Source: Halalkalibacterium ligniniphilum (GTDB lineage: Bacteria; Bacillota; Bacilli; Bacillales; Bacillaceae_D). Taken from it: DNA of 64,000 nt. The position numbers and the translations under genes were made by a program. Position 1 is the stretch's first letter, and each line of letters starts with the position of its first letter. The DNA lies in the NCBI RefSeq assembly GCF_000334155.1, contig NZ_ANNK01000100.1, positions 1-64,000 of the forward strand, given 5' to 3'. The notes below the pieces were generated by a model. The model was not told the origin of the DNA and did no database searches. It worked only from the letters and a program-made list of their open reading frames with translations. This document shows, piece after piece, positions 43,858-53,069 of the stretch.

Positions 43858-44925
43858 TCATCGCCTCCACTCTGCAACAACGTCAAGTAGCTGATCATTA
43901 CTCTTTAAATCTTTCACAGCAAGACGTAAATAATGACCATCAAGTCCTGCGAAATTGTTTGTATGACGAGGGATGATTCCCTGCTGGATCAGGTAAGTCA
44001 TGAATGAGATCATCTCGCCCTTTTTTGGTTCAGATATTAGATAAAAATTAACGACCGATTCAGAGACCTGAAAGCCAAGCTCCTCTAACGCACGTTTGAC
44101 TCGTTGTCTTTCTTTGGAAATAGCTTGGACAGTGCGTTGTACAAACAACGTTTCCTCTAAGCAAAGTAAACCAATCTCTTGTGCCAGGCCATTCACACTC
44201 CACGGTGGTTGATGTCTTTTTAAGTTGGCAATGATCGAAGGAGAAGAGACTGCATAGCCGAGACGAGCACCAGGAATGGCAAACATTTTCGTCATGGAAC
44301 GCAGGACAACAAGGTGTTCATACGCTGAAGTACGATTTGCAAAGCTGTGGGGATGCTCCATAAAATCATAAAATGCTTCATCCATCACCAAAGTTGTTCC
44401 TGTCTTTTCCGTTAGCTGAATTAGACGCTCAATGCGATTGGGTTCCATCATACTTCCTGTTGGATTATTCGGTTGACATAGAAACAGGACATCCACCTTT
44501 TCTAACTGAGACCGTAAGTGATCAGGGTCAAGCTGCCAAGGCTCTTGCAGCACAAAGCCCGTCACTTCACATTCGTTTGCTTCACACGCATCTCGGTACT
44601 CTGAAAAAGCCGGTTCAATAATAAGGACTCGCTTTTTGCGGAAGTGCTGGGCAAGAAGAAAAATGAGCTGAGCGGCTCCGTTTCCGATTAAAATCGCCTC
44701 AGGCTCAACTTTTTCAATTGACGCGATTTTCTGACGAAGGCGAAGGGCTTCTGGATCAGGATAATCATACAATGATGGTAAAAGCTCAACGATTCTTTCT
44801 TTTATCGTTTCAGGTGGCCCAAACGGATTTGTATTGACACTAAAATCAAGTGAACGTTCGTTATATGGCAATCCTAAAGCCCTCATTAGTGATTGTGGGT
44901 TGGCTCCATGATTAGGTAATGACAA
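43858..44925 (-). CDS. cobD: CobD-type aminotransferase, L-threonine-O-3-phosphate decarboxylase
   Basis: A PLP class I/II aminotransferase-fold enzyme that makes (R)-1-amino-2-propanol phosphate, the cobalamin linker. It is about 355 residues, with N-terminal LPNHGANPQSL and DFSVNTNPFGPP typical of CobD and PLP Lys in SMTKMFAIPGARLGY. The start is likely TTG 44925, eight bases after AGGGGG; GTG 44934 touches that site. It overlaps cbiB by 14 bp. A histidinol-phosphate aminotransferase is excluded by the HGANP motif and context. Confidence 0.9.
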   Translation of the reverse strand: MSLPNHGANPQSLMRALGLPYNERSLDFSVNTNPFGPPETIKERIVELLPSLYDYPDPEALRLRQKIASIEKVEPEAILIGNGAAQLIFLLAQHFRKKRVLIIEPAFSEYRDACEANECEVTGFVLQEPWQLDPDHLRSQLEKVDVLFLCQPNNPTGSMMEPNRIERLIQLTEKTGTTLVMDEAFYDFMEHPHSFANRTSAYEHLVVLRSMTKMFAIPGARLGYAVSSPSIIANLKRHQPPWSVNGLAQEIGLLCLEETLFVQRTVQAISKERQRVKRALEELGFQVSESVVNFYLISEPKKGEMISFMTYLIQQGIIPRHTNNFAGLDGHYLRLAVKDLKSNDQLLDVVAEWRR

Positions 44926-45868
44926 TCCACACACCCCCTGTTACGAATAATAATAAAACAAATGAGAATACGGTTCTTTCCATAATCGTGATTGCTTCCT
45001 CAATTTTGCCTGCATCCAGCCTCTCTTTTCCGTCTCCCATTTTCGCACGATATGAAACCATTCCTTTGTATGTATTTCTTCCGCCAAGGGTTATATTTAA
45101 AAGGGCTGCCATCGCCGCTTCTCCCCAGCCACTATTCGGACTTGGATGCTTCGGTGCATCACGAAACAGCACGTTAAAACAATCACCCAGTTTTTTCTTG
45201 CATATCTGTGCATTAACGAAAACCATAAGCACACCTGTTAATCGACTCGGAATCAAATTAGCGAGATCATCCAAGCGGGCTGCCGCCCATCCAAATTGCG
45301 CATATCGCTCATTTTTGTAGCCAAGCATTGAATCACACGTATTGATGGCACGATAAATCATCGCAAGTGGTGCACCTCCTATAAGGCCATAAAAAAGAGG
45401 AGCAGTCACACCGTCACTGGTGTTTTCTGCTACTGTTTCAATCGCTCCTCTAGCAAGGTCATGCTCGTTCAGCTGATCGGTATCACGTCCAACGATATAA
45501 GATAAATACCGTCTTGCCTCTGGTAAATCTTGATTTTTCAAAGGAACGGCAACTTGCTCTGCAGCCTCCCGTAAGCCTTTTGTGGCAATCGTTGTAGCCA
45601 TGATAAAGGCTTCCACCAGCACCCCGAGAAAAGGATGGATCGTATAAGCGATAACAAGCAAGGAAACAGTGATAAAGGCAACAACAACAAGGACTTGTGC
45701 AACAAGCAACATCCCCTTCCCTTTTTTCCCCCGTCCTTGATTTAGCTTTCGATCAAGAATATGAATGATTTTTCCTATTCCAACAACAGGATGGGGCAGC
45801 CACCTAGGATCGCCAATCCATTTGTCTAATAAATATGCAAGCCCAACAGCTATCAAATGAAACAGCAT
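44912..45868 (-). CDS. cbiB: CbiB, adenosylcobinamide-phosphate synthase
   Basis: A membrane enzyme that attaches aminopropanol (phosphate) to cobyric acid. It is 318 residues with several TM segments, the N-terminal DKWIGDPRWLPHPV and the signature ETVAENTSDGVTAPLFY. It lies immediately after btuD-cbiZ (3 bp). With CbiZ upstream it can rebuild cobinamide from cobyric acid released from salvaged corrinoids. Confidence 0.94.
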   Translation of the reverse strand: MLFHLIAVGLAYLLDKWIGDPRWLPHPVVGIGKIIHILDRKLNQGRGKKGKGMLLVAQVLVVVAFITVSLLVIAYTIHPFLGVLVEAFIMATTIATKGLREAAEQVAVPLKNQDLPEARRYLSYIVGRDTDQLNEHDLARGAIETVAENTSDGVTAPLFYGLIGGAPLAMIYRAINTCDSMLGYKNERYAQFGWAAARLDDLANLIPSRLTGVLMVFVNAQICKKKLGDCFNVLFRDAPKHPSPNSGWGEAAMAALLNITLGGRNTYKGMVSYRAKMGDGKERLDAGKIEEAITIMERTVFSFVLLLFVTGGVWIVIT

Positions 45869-45871
45869 GAG

Positions 45872-47341
45872 CTAAGCTTCCCTTCTCTTTTGATATTTCT
45901 GAATGGCTAAGCGCGTTCCTTCATAGACAAGCTTGCCAATGGCAGCACCGATCGGTGTAATCGTCCCTGCGTAAGGTAAATACTCACCGGTTTGCGAAGC
46001 AGCAATCATGACACTATCTGTTGATGTTCCTGTTGCAAGTGTATTTGAGTGAGGATCACGAATGTTCTCATCATGCATCGCTTTTACCTTCGCTTCCGTT
46101 GCCGTCATCAATGCTTGTGCGTAAGCCGCTTCTGCCAGCTTGCCTTCAATAAACACCCATGTATTGATCGTTCCAATTTTTTCTGTCCGTGGCTTTTGCT
46201 CGTAGGCTCTAGAGACGTCTACAGCATTGGACGTGCCCGCTGTGATCATTACCTGCAAGGAAAAGGAGTCGTTGCTTTCTTTGGATATCACTACATCCTC
46301 TAGCATAGCTGCTGTCATCATTCCAAGAACATCACGTGCATCAATCCCCTGCTCTGCGAGATATTGACTAAATTCACTTTCAGGATCGTCGCAACAGTAC
46401 TCTTTGTCCACATGACGATTGACAAACGTTTGATGCCAACGAAAACCTGCCCCAAGTACTGCAGAAGAAAGTGTTTTCCAGCGAATCACGCTCCACACCT
46501 TCAAGTAATGATATGTGGCTTCAATCTTTAATGCTTCTAATGGTGATTGATGTTCTGATTTTGGCACCTCTGGAACAAATGTTATTAACGGACGTGGTAC
46601 CTCAGGATGCTCCTTAATTCTCAATGGTGCATGATAAACACGTTCTAACTGTTTTTGTTCCATGATAAAGCGAGGGGTACTTAACTCCACCATCTGCCCT
46701 TCATCTAATAACAGGATCCGATCACAATAAAGACTCGCCATGTTTAAATCATGTAAGATCGCAATGACGGTTAATTCCCGTGTCCGTGACCATTGCTTCA
46801 GCGAATTTAACAAGCTCATTTGATGGGAAATGTCTAAATGATTTGTCGGTTCATCTAGTAAGAGCATTTCAGGCTCCTGAGCCAAAGCGCGAGCAAGTAA
46901 GACCCTCTGTCTTTCACCACCACTGAGGGTTTGTAAGGGTTTATTTCGAAACTGAAGCGTATCGGTTTTTTTTAAGGCTTCGATGACGATGTCCTGATCT
47001 TGTTTTGTTTCTCTTCCAAGCAACCCTTTTTGATACGGATACCGCCCTAATCCAACGACTTCCTCCACATGATAGGTGAAGGCTGTAGCGCTATCCTGTG
47101 GCAATACAGCGATTTGCTGTGCAAGCTCCTTTGACCTGTAAGCATGGATCGCTTTCCCATGTAACGTAATCGAACCTTGTTGAAGAGGCAAAAGTCCACT
47201 AATCGCTTTTAAAAGAGTTGTCTTCCCACTCCCATTCGGGCCCAATATCCCAAAAATCTCACCTTTATTCACATGAAAGGACAGATCCTTTACAACCAAT
47301 TCAGCATCATAACCAATTGACACATTTTTCGCTTCGAGCAT
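45872..47341 (-). CDS. btuD: BtuD-CbiZ fusion: B12 ABC-transporter ATPase joined to adenosylcobinamide amidohydrolase
   Basis: The 489-residue protein has an N-terminal ABC ATPase (about 1-245) with Walker A GPNGSGKTT, signature LSGGERQR and Walker B LLLDEPTNHLD. The C-terminal CbiZ domain (about 265-489) has MITAGTSNAVDVSRA, GTINTWVFIEG, MTATEAKVKAMHD and TLATGTSTDSVMIA. CbiZ cleaves the aminopropanol arm of adenosylcobinamide or pseudocobalamin to yield cobyric acid for remodelling. The fusion ties import to remodelling; such fusions are known in Bacillaceae. ATG 47341 follows AAGGAGGAGGT. The frame is open to 47617 but that part overlaps btuC. Confidence 0.93.
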   Translation of the reverse strand: MLEAKNVSIGYDAELVVKDLSFHVNKGEIFGILGPNGSGKTTLLKAISGLLPLQQGSITLHGKAIHAYRSKELAQQIAVLPQDSATAFTYHVEEVVGLGRYPYQKGLLGRETKQDQDIVIEALKKTDTLQFRNKPLQTLSGGERQRVLLARALAQEPEMLLLDEPTNHLDISHQMSLLNSLKQWSRTRELTVIAILHDLNMASLYCDRILLLDEGQMVELSTPRFIMEQKQLERVYHAPLRIKEHPEVPRPLITFVPEVPKSEHQSPLEALKIEATYHYLKVWSVIRWKTLSSAVLGAGFRWHQTFVNRHVDKEYCCDDPESEFSQYLAEQGIDARDVLGMMTAAMLEDVVISKESNDSFSLQVMITAGTSNAVDVSRAYEQKPRTEKIGTINTWVFIEGKLAEAAYAQALMTATEAKVKAMHDENIRDPHSNTLATGTSTDSVMIAASQTGEYLPYAGTITPIGAAIGKLVYEGTRLAIQKYQKRREA

Positions 47342-47355
47342 GACTGACCTCCTCC

Positions 47356-48417
47356 TTATGAAAGGTGCTTTCGACGCTGCTGCAATAAGAGAAAACCAAA
47401 AACAGGTGCTCCTACGACGGCTGTAATGACACCAATCGGTAGCTCTGTAGGTGCGATGATCGTACGCGCTAAAAGGTCCGTCAGCATCAAAAATCCACCG
47501 CCAATGATCATTGATAGTGGCATTAAATGCCGGTGATCTGACCCGCAAATAAGCCTTGTTAAATGGGGTATGACAAGACCAACAAAACCGATCGAACCAG
47601 AGACAGCGACAGCACATCCTGTTAATGTAGCAGCTCCAAGCAAAATGAGAAGCTTTCTTAGGCGGATATCCACACCAAGATGTTTTGCGGTTTCCTCACC
47701 AAATGCAAGGGCATTTAACTCTCGGCTGTTTGCCAATAATAGAAGCATTCCTGCGAAAAAACAAGGAATGATGAGCCAAACATAGCTCCACCCACGCATT
47801 GAAACACTACCCATCAGCCAGCTAATAATTTGTCTGAGCTCTTCTCCAGTTAAAGCAATAATTAATGAAATAAGTGCACCTAAAAACGAACTAAAAATAA
47901 TTCCCGCTAAAATAATCGTCTCTGCGGACATTGAGCGCTGTACGAGGCGAGCAAAGCTCATCACAATGATCAACGTAAAAAAGCCAGTTATAATACTAAC
48001 AACCGGAAGTGTAAATGATCCTAAAAAAGGAATAGATATACCGAAAAAAAGGACGCTAACTGCCCCTAATGCAGACCCGGAAGAAACCCCTAATGTGTAC
48101 GGATCGGCTAACGGATTTTTCAACAATCCTTGAAAAGCACTCCCAGCTAAAGCAAGAGATGCACCAACAAACAGAGCGAGCAATACGCGTGGGAGCCGTA
48201 TTTCCATTACTATGTTAATATGCATTGGGTCAAGTGTAGCGTTTAATGGAAGATGAAACCACTGTTGACCGAGTATGTAAAGAACAGTCGAAAAGGGAAG
48301 ATCAACGCTTCCCTTTCCGATACTGACAATCATTGAAACAAATAAAAAACAAATGCTTCCTAGATAGATAAGAACTCGATTATTCTGCAAATACCTCTGG
48401 ATAAATAACCTTGGCAA
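47356..48417 (-). CDS. btuC: BtuC, corrinoid ABC-transporter permease (FecCD family)
   Basis: A polytopic permease of about 345-353 residues with about ten TM segments. Family motifs are LRLPRVLLALFVGASLALAG-like (MEIRLPRVLLALFVG), LADPYTLGVSSGSALGA and GFVGLVIPHLTRL. It works with BtuF and BtuD. The start is uncertain: TTG 48417 has GAGGAG too close, and TTG 48390 has AGAGG close; either way it overlaps the btuF end. It could transport a siderophore by family alone; riboswitch and neighbours show it is for corrinoids. Confidence 0.9.
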   Translation of the reverse strand: MPRLFIQRYLQNNRVLIYLGSICFLFVSMIVSIGKGSVDLPFSTVLYILGQQWFHLPLNATLDPMHINIVMEIRLPRVLLALFVGASLALAGSAFQGLLKNPLADPYTLGVSSGSALGAVSVLFFGISIPFLGSFTLPVVSIITGFFTLIIVMSFARLVQRSMSAETIILAGIIFSSFLGALISLIIALTGEELRQIISWLMGSVSMRGWSYVWLIIPCFFAGMLLLLANSRELNALAFGEETAKHLGVDIRLRKLLILLGAATLTGCAVAVSGSIGFVGLVIPHLTRLICGSDHRHLMPLSMIIGGGFLMLTDLLARTIIAPTELPIGVITAVVGAPVFGFLLLQQRRKHLS

Positions 48418-49378
48418 GCTCCTCGGCTCCTTCTGCTAAACGAGGACCTGAACGTGCTACTGGATCAGGCTCCACGTGATAAATTCGATCATTTACTACG
48501 GCAGGAACATCTTGCCATGCAGTACGCTCATTGATTTCTTGCGCTGAATCATCTTGAGTATAACCATGATAGGTTGTTACAATGACGTCAGGTTGAAGAG
48601 CAACTGCCTCTTCTTCAGAAAATTGCACCCAGCCTTCCACGTCTCCTGCCACATTATTTGCGTTAATTAACGTTAAAATTTCATGAAGAAACGTTCCTTG
48701 TCCTGTCGTGTAAATTGAAGGAGCTGGAGATACCTCAACCCAAACATTTACACGATCATCCTCTGAAATTTCACTTGCTTTTTCTTCAAGTGCAGCGAAC
48801 CTCTCTTGCATTCCTTGAACGACTTCCTCAGCTTCTGCTTCGGCACCAATCGCTTCACCAATTAATGCAATTGATCGGTACACAGCATCAATTTCAGTTG
48901 CATCATGAACAACGATAACTGGAATATCCGCATTGCGGAGTTGGTTTAAGCCCTCTTCAGAATTATGGGCACCTGATTGATGAGCTAGCACTAAGTCTGG
49001 CTCTAATGAAAGAATTTTTTCCACATCAAAGTCCATGCCGCCAATGCTTTCAACCTCTTCAACTTCTGCTGGATAATTGTCATGATCTGTCCGTCCAACG
49101 ACCTTATCTCCTTGATCTAGTGCATAGACAGTTTCCGTAATGCTTGGAATCAATGTGACAATTCGTTCTGGTTCTGCTTCTAATGTCACTTCATTATCTA
49201 AAGCATCTGTGATTGTTTTCGGAAATGACTCTCCCTCTTCTGCCGGTTCACCTTCATTTGTTGCTTGTTCTGCATCTGTGTTAGCTGGTGCTTCTTCTGT
49301 AGTATTTGAGCCACATGCTGTTAGGATCACAGCAAGTAGCATTGCGAGAATAAGTGCTTGCATCTTTAATCGCATCAT
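48380..49378 (-). CDS. btuF: BtuF, corrinoid-binding lipoprotein
   Basis: A 332-residue periplasmic-binding-type lipoprotein of the BtuF/FhuD class, with a lipobox ending LTAC at Cys22, an acidic linker (about 24-50) and a binding domain beginning PERIVTLIPSITETVYALDQ. It is the first gene of the eleven-gene operon, about 75 bp after the riboswitch terminator. It captures cobalamin or cobinamide outside the membrane for BtuCD. Confidence 0.92.
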   Translation of the reverse strand: MMRLKMQALILAMLLAVILTACGSNTTEEAPANTDAEQATNEGEPAEEGESFPKTITDALDNEVTLEAEPERIVTLIPSITETVYALDQGDKVVGRTDHDNYPAEVEEVESIGGMDFDVEKILSLEPDLVLAHQSGAHNSEEGLNQLRNADIPVIVVHDATEIDAVYRSIALIGEAIGAEAEAEEVVQGMQERFAALEEKASEISEDDRVNVWVEVSPAPSIYTTGQGTFLHEILTLINANNVAGDVEGWVQFSEEEAVALQPDVIVTTYHGYTQDDSAQEINERTAWQDVPAVVNDRIYHVEPDPVARSGPRLAEGAEELAKVIYPEVFAE

Positions 49379-49454
49379 TTTTCATCCCCTTTTTTTATGT
49401 TTATATCAATGGTTCTCTATTTGTCGTGCGAGGTGTCAATTTGTGAAAATAGAA

Positions 49455-49479
49455 AAAGCACTCCCTCCAGAAGTGCTTT
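49455..49479 (-). terminator. Terminator of the cobalamin riboswitch
   Basis: AAAGCACT (49455-49462) and AGTGCTTT (49472-49479) form the stem; on the minus strand a TTTTTC tract follows. It lies between aptamer and btuF and is the likely attenuator. Confidence 0.85.
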
Positions 49480-49559
49480 CAAAGACAAAACAAGTCGTAT
49501 CTGTTTAAGACAATGCTTAAATAGAACGGACTGCTTCACCTTTTCCTCGAAGGTTACAC

Positions 49560-49740
49560 AACGAACTGAAGGCAGGTCTCCTGACTTATGCATACAAGCT
49601 TTTCACCCTTCCCATTACTCTTAAGCAACAGTGGTCTATAGAAAAGCTCTAGCAACTACAGTGGCGGGACCGTGCCGGATTCTAACCGGCTTCCCTTTTA
49701 ACACTCAAATAAATGTGAGTGACCTCGCAGCGAACAATAT
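49560..49740 (-). promoter_or_regulatory. Cobalamin (B12) riboswitch
   Basis: The minus strand contains AAAAGGGAAGCCGG, AATCCGGCACGGTCCCGCC, ACTGT and the B12-box-like AGTCAGGAGACCTGCC (49571-49586 on plus), in the conserved order. With the terminator at 49455-49479 it should shut off btuF-to-pduO when adenosylcobalamin is high. Confidence 0.95.
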
Positions 49741-49825
49741 GTAATTTCATTGATAACTCGTTCCTATTATACATGAAAGTAGACAAAATCTCATTGTTTT
49801 TTTCAAAGGTTAAGAAAGGATAGCA

Positions 49826-49876
49826 TTTCAAAGCTGTCTAGCTACTGCACCAGCAGGCTTGGCAGGCTTGCGCTAC
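49826..49876 (-). repeat. Dispersed repeat, family A copy 3 (minus orientation)
   Basis: Read on the minus strand it ends in gtagctagacagctttgaaa, the core shared with the copies after fer and serA, preceded by a diverged gcgcaagcctgcc arm. It lies about 410-460 bp beyond the resE stop and in the same sense as resE, in the gap to the B12 riboswitch. Confidence 0.65.
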
Positions 49877-49989
49877 TCGTTATCGATTCACGTAAATCAC
49901 ACATGACTAAACGCATTGGCTAAAAATAAATCCTACAATCATTAATTCCTGTTCCGTATGAAACAATATTATTCGACTTTATTTTTTTC

Positions 49990-50092
49990 TATGGAAAAGG
50001 GGTCAAAGCTTCAGTTCAAGTTGCAGAATCAATGAAGTCCTTCCGCTCACACCACCTCCATTGAAAGGTTGCTCAGCGTTTCTTGTCAAACT
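49990..50092 (+). repeat. Dispersed intergenic repeat, family B copy 2
   Basis: gaaaaggggtcaaagcttcag through ttgaaaggttgctcagcgtt matches 20270-20372 along about 100 bp. A weaker partial echo (gaaaagaggcagagcctaag, about 50139-50159) follows. The surrounding gap 49741-50284 has no gene I can support. Confidence 0.75.
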
Positions 50093-50284
50093 CGTTTTCA
50101 TCCAAGTGGGAAGAGCCTGCTACTTATGCTGGTTTCTGGGAAAAGAGGCAGAGCCTAAGAAAAGCATGAAAAATCAAGATGCTCTCTCGCTTGCAACCTC
50201 CATGATGATACGTGTCACAGATGATATCCACCGTTCTCTTTCCATTCCATAAATAAAAGTAACTCGCTCACCCATTCTTCGAGC

Positions 50285-52063
50285 TTATGCCTCACGTTTC
50301 GGGAAAAAGCATGTAAATGTTGTTCCATCGTTCTCTTTACTGTGAACCGAAATTTCGCCATCATGAGCATCCACGATGTTTTTTGCAATGGCTAGACCTA
50401 AACCGGTGCCACTTTTTTTGGCTCGGGTCCTCGCTTTATCTGCTTTGTAGAACCGTTCAAATACATATGGCAAATCTTCTTCTGGAATGCCTGAACCTGT
50501 ATCCTCTACATCAAACCTTACCCCCGAAGGTGTTGGATGAACACGAAGTCGAACTGTGCCATTCTCTCCGGTATGGCGAATCGCGTTATGAAGAAGGTTT
50601 GTTAACACTTGTTCCACACGATCTGGATCCGCTAATAATACGGTGTCCTCACCTTCCATTATAAACTGAAGCTGTATGCCTTGTTCTCTTGCTAGCCCTT
50701 GGAACTTTCGCGCAATTCGTTCTGAGAACTCTTTTACTTGTATCTCTTCATAGCTTAATTCAATATGTCCTGCTTCCATCCGAGCAATATCAAGCAGTTC
50801 GTTAACAAGTCGTCCCATTCTTAACGATTCTTCGTAGATAATTTGAGCTATCTCCTTTTTCTCTTCATCTGATCCTGCGATGTCATCAATAATCGCTTCA
50901 CTATAGCCTTGAAGCATTGAAATCGGTGTTCGCAGCTCATGAGAAACATTCGCGATAAAGTCTTTTCTTAGCTTATCATGGCGCCTTTCCTCTGTCATAT
51001 CACGTACAACTGCAACCGCTCCACGTACAAATGAATGATCGTACAATGGTGTGATCAGAACCGCCCAGCTTCTCCCTTGAACATCTACCTCTGTAGCCTG
51101 TTCTTTTTCAAGAGCCACGACTTGCTGAAACAAGTGCTGAACCGTTTCCGGAAGCTCCTCTCCTTTGTGATTCATCCCTTGCTCATAATACCAAGCTTGA
51201 ATAAAGCGCTCAGCAGGAGGATTGGTCACAACAATCTGTCCTTTTCGATCAAGAGTTATGACACCATCAGCCATGCTGCTTAAAATTCGTGACAGCTGCT
51301 CTTTTTCTTGGTTTAAGGCTGTGATGCTTCGGTTTAACTCTCGTCTCATTCGGTTAAAGGCAATTGCTAGCTGACCGATCTCGTCATGAGTTAAAATCGG
51401 GATCTTTGTTTGAAATTTCCCTTGAGCAACCTCTAAGGCTACCTGTCTCATTTTTCGTAATGGTGCGGTAATACGCGTTGATAGAAAGAAGGCGAATACC
51501 GTCGTCAGCACGATCGCAATCGCTGCTGATAAATAAACAATTCGTTTCGTCTCCGCAGATGTCTCTTCGATTGCAGAGAGTGGTTGATATAAAAAGACCG
51601 CACTACCTGGCTCACTCTCATCAAGGGGAATACCGACAATCATCATGCCTGTATCCATTCCTTCAACCCCATCAAGACTAGGAAAATCCCCTTCCATGAC
51701 AACCGTTTGCTGACCAGTAAAAACACGAGAAAGGAGTGGATGCTCTAAAAAGGTTTCTAAAGGTAAATTAATTGGACTTGAATGACCCGTATTCCAATAT
51801 TGACTTTGATCTTCAATAATAACAACCTTCGTTTCAAAGGCATTTGAGTATTCTGAAATCATGGAACGGGCAAAATCAGGATCCTCGTAGTCTTCATAAA
51901 TGGTTGCAATCATGTTGGCATGATTAAAGAGCTGTGATTCAGCTTCATTAATATGAAACCTCTCAAAAAATTGTAGCAGCATCACCATTAAAATAGAAAG
52001 GACAACAGAAACGAGTAATAAGATGGTAAACCACAGTTTACCAACAACACTTCTCCAAAGCAT
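50285..52063 (-). CDS. resE: ResE, sensor histidine kinase
   Basis: Kinase of the ResDE system that controls aerobic/anaerobic respiration genes in Bacillus. The 592-residue protein has TM segments near 8-28 and about 162-184, an extracytoplasmic loop between, HAMP (about 186-238), a PAS domain (about 250-345, LSRILSSMADGVITLDRKG), HisKA with NVSHELRTPISML, and HATPase with LLHNAIRHTGENG, DTGSGIPEEDL and GTGLGLAIAKNI. It overlaps resD by one base (TAATG). Unlike B. subtilis, no sigX-rsiX pair follows it. Confidence 0.95.
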   Translation of the reverse strand: MLWRSVVGKLWFTILLLVSVVLSILMVMLLQFFERFHINEAESQLFNHANMIATIYEDYEDPDFARSMISEYSNAFETKVVIIEDQSQYWNTGHSSPINLPLETFLEHPLLSRVFTGQQTVVMEGDFPSLDGVEGMDTGMMIVGIPLDESEPGSAVFLYQPLSAIEETSAETKRIVYLSAAIAIVLTTVFAFFLSTRITAPLRKMRQVALEVAQGKFQTKIPILTHDEIGQLAIAFNRMRRELNRSITALNQEKEQLSRILSSMADGVITLDRKGQIVVTNPPAERFIQAWYYEQGMNHKGEELPETVQHLFQQVVALEKEQATEVDVQGRSWAVLITPLYDHSFVRGAVAVVRDMTEERRHDKLRKDFIANVSHELRTPISMLQGYSEAIIDDIAGSDEEKKEIAQIIYEESLRMGRLVNELLDIARMEAGHIELSYEEIQVKEFSERIARKFQGLAREQGIQLQFIMEGEDTVLLADPDRVEQVLTNLLHNAIRHTGENGTVRLRVHPTPSGVRFDVEDTGSGIPEEDLPYVFERFYKADKARTRAKKSGTGLGLAIAKNIVDAHDGEISVHSKENDGTTFTCFFPKREA

Positions 52064-52779
52064 TACTCCTTCACAGCCTCAAATTTATAACCGACCCCCC
52101 AAACGGTTGAGATCATGCTAGCGGCTTCAGGAGAAACGCGATTTAATTTTTCTCGAAGTCGTTTAATATGGGTATCGACTGTACGTAAGTCACCAAAGAA
52201 ATCATAGTTCCAAACGTCTTTTAAAAGCTGTTCTCGGGAAAAGACTTTGTCTGGCGATTGAGCAAGATAATACAGCAGCTCATATTCCTTCGGTGTTAAA
52301 CTAATCTCCTTTCCTTCAACCGTTACACGGTGAGCATCATTGTCGATCGTTAAGTAAGGGAACACTAACACATCTTTCGCCTGAGTATCCGTTTGTAGGA
52401 ATTTCGTTGATGAAGAACGTCTTAACAGCGCCTTCACACGTAAAACAACCTCACGGGGGCTAAAAGGCTTGACGATGTAATCGTCCGTTCCAACTTCAAA
52501 TCCTTGTACACGATTCGCTTCTTCCCCTTTTGCTGTTAGCATGATAACAGGTGTCGCTTTTGTTTTCCGCAAACGAGTACATACTTCAATGCCGTCAATG
52601 CCTGGCATCATTAAATCTAAAAGTATAAGGTCATAGTCAGCATTTAAAGCCATCTCTAACGCTACCTCACCATTTTCTGCCTCTTCGATTAGATAATTTT
52701 CTCTTTCTAAGTACATCCGCAGTAGCTTGCGAATGCGTTCTTCATCGTCCACTACTAAAATTTTTGCTTCTTTTTCCAT
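52063..52779 (-). CDS. resD: ResD, OmpR-family response regulator
   Basis: A 238-residue partner of ResE. The receiver domain has VDDEERIRKLL, phospho-acceptor Asp55 in LILLDLMMPGIDG and the Lys in VKPFSPREV. The winged-helix domain ends MISTVWGVGYKFE. It is separated from resC by about 290 bp containing a terminator, so resDE has its own promoter in that gap in addition to any read-through from resABC. Confidence 0.96.
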   Translation of the reverse strand: MEKEAKILVVDDEERIRKLLRMYLERENYLIEEAENGEVALEMALNADYDLILLDLMMPGIDGIEVCTRLRKTKATPVIMLTAKGEEANRVQGFEVGTDDYIVKPFSPREVVLRVKALLRRSSSTKFLQTDTQAKDVLVFPYLTIDNDAHRVTVEGKEISLTPKEYELLYYLAQSPDKVFSREQLLKDVWNYDFFGDLRTVDTHIKRLREKLNRVSPEAASMISTVWGVGYKFEAVKE

Positions 52780-53040
52780 CTAAAGACCTCCCACAAACAA
52801 TTCTAAATTGGTGTCTATCTCTATTCTACCATGAAGGCGATTTCTTTTTAAAAGATTATCGATTAAGAGGCGATTTCATGAGAAGATCAGGAATCAATCC
52901 TCTCCTATAGAAAGCTTGCCTTTTCCGCCAAGTCCTTCATGGCGCACGCCTTCATTGCAAGTATATTTGAGCCTTCAAATTATTAACTACGTCGATAAAC
53001 TTCTATTATAAAAAAATATCCCTGCTTAACGTGTAAAGAA

Positions 53041-53063
53041 AACCCCCGCATCAAGCGGGGGTT
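53041..53063 (-). terminator. Terminator of resABC
   Basis: AACCCCCGC (53041-53049) and GCGGGGGTT (53055-53063), a GC-rich 9-bp stem with a 5-base loop, then TTTTC on the minus strand, directly after the resC stop. Confidence 0.92.
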
Positions 53064-53069
53064 ATTGCA

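Noticed and set aside
47342-47617. Extended N terminus of BtuD (92 extra residues)
   Set aside because: That part reads a btuC frame in the wrong register; a strong ribosome site and the ABC start are at 47341.
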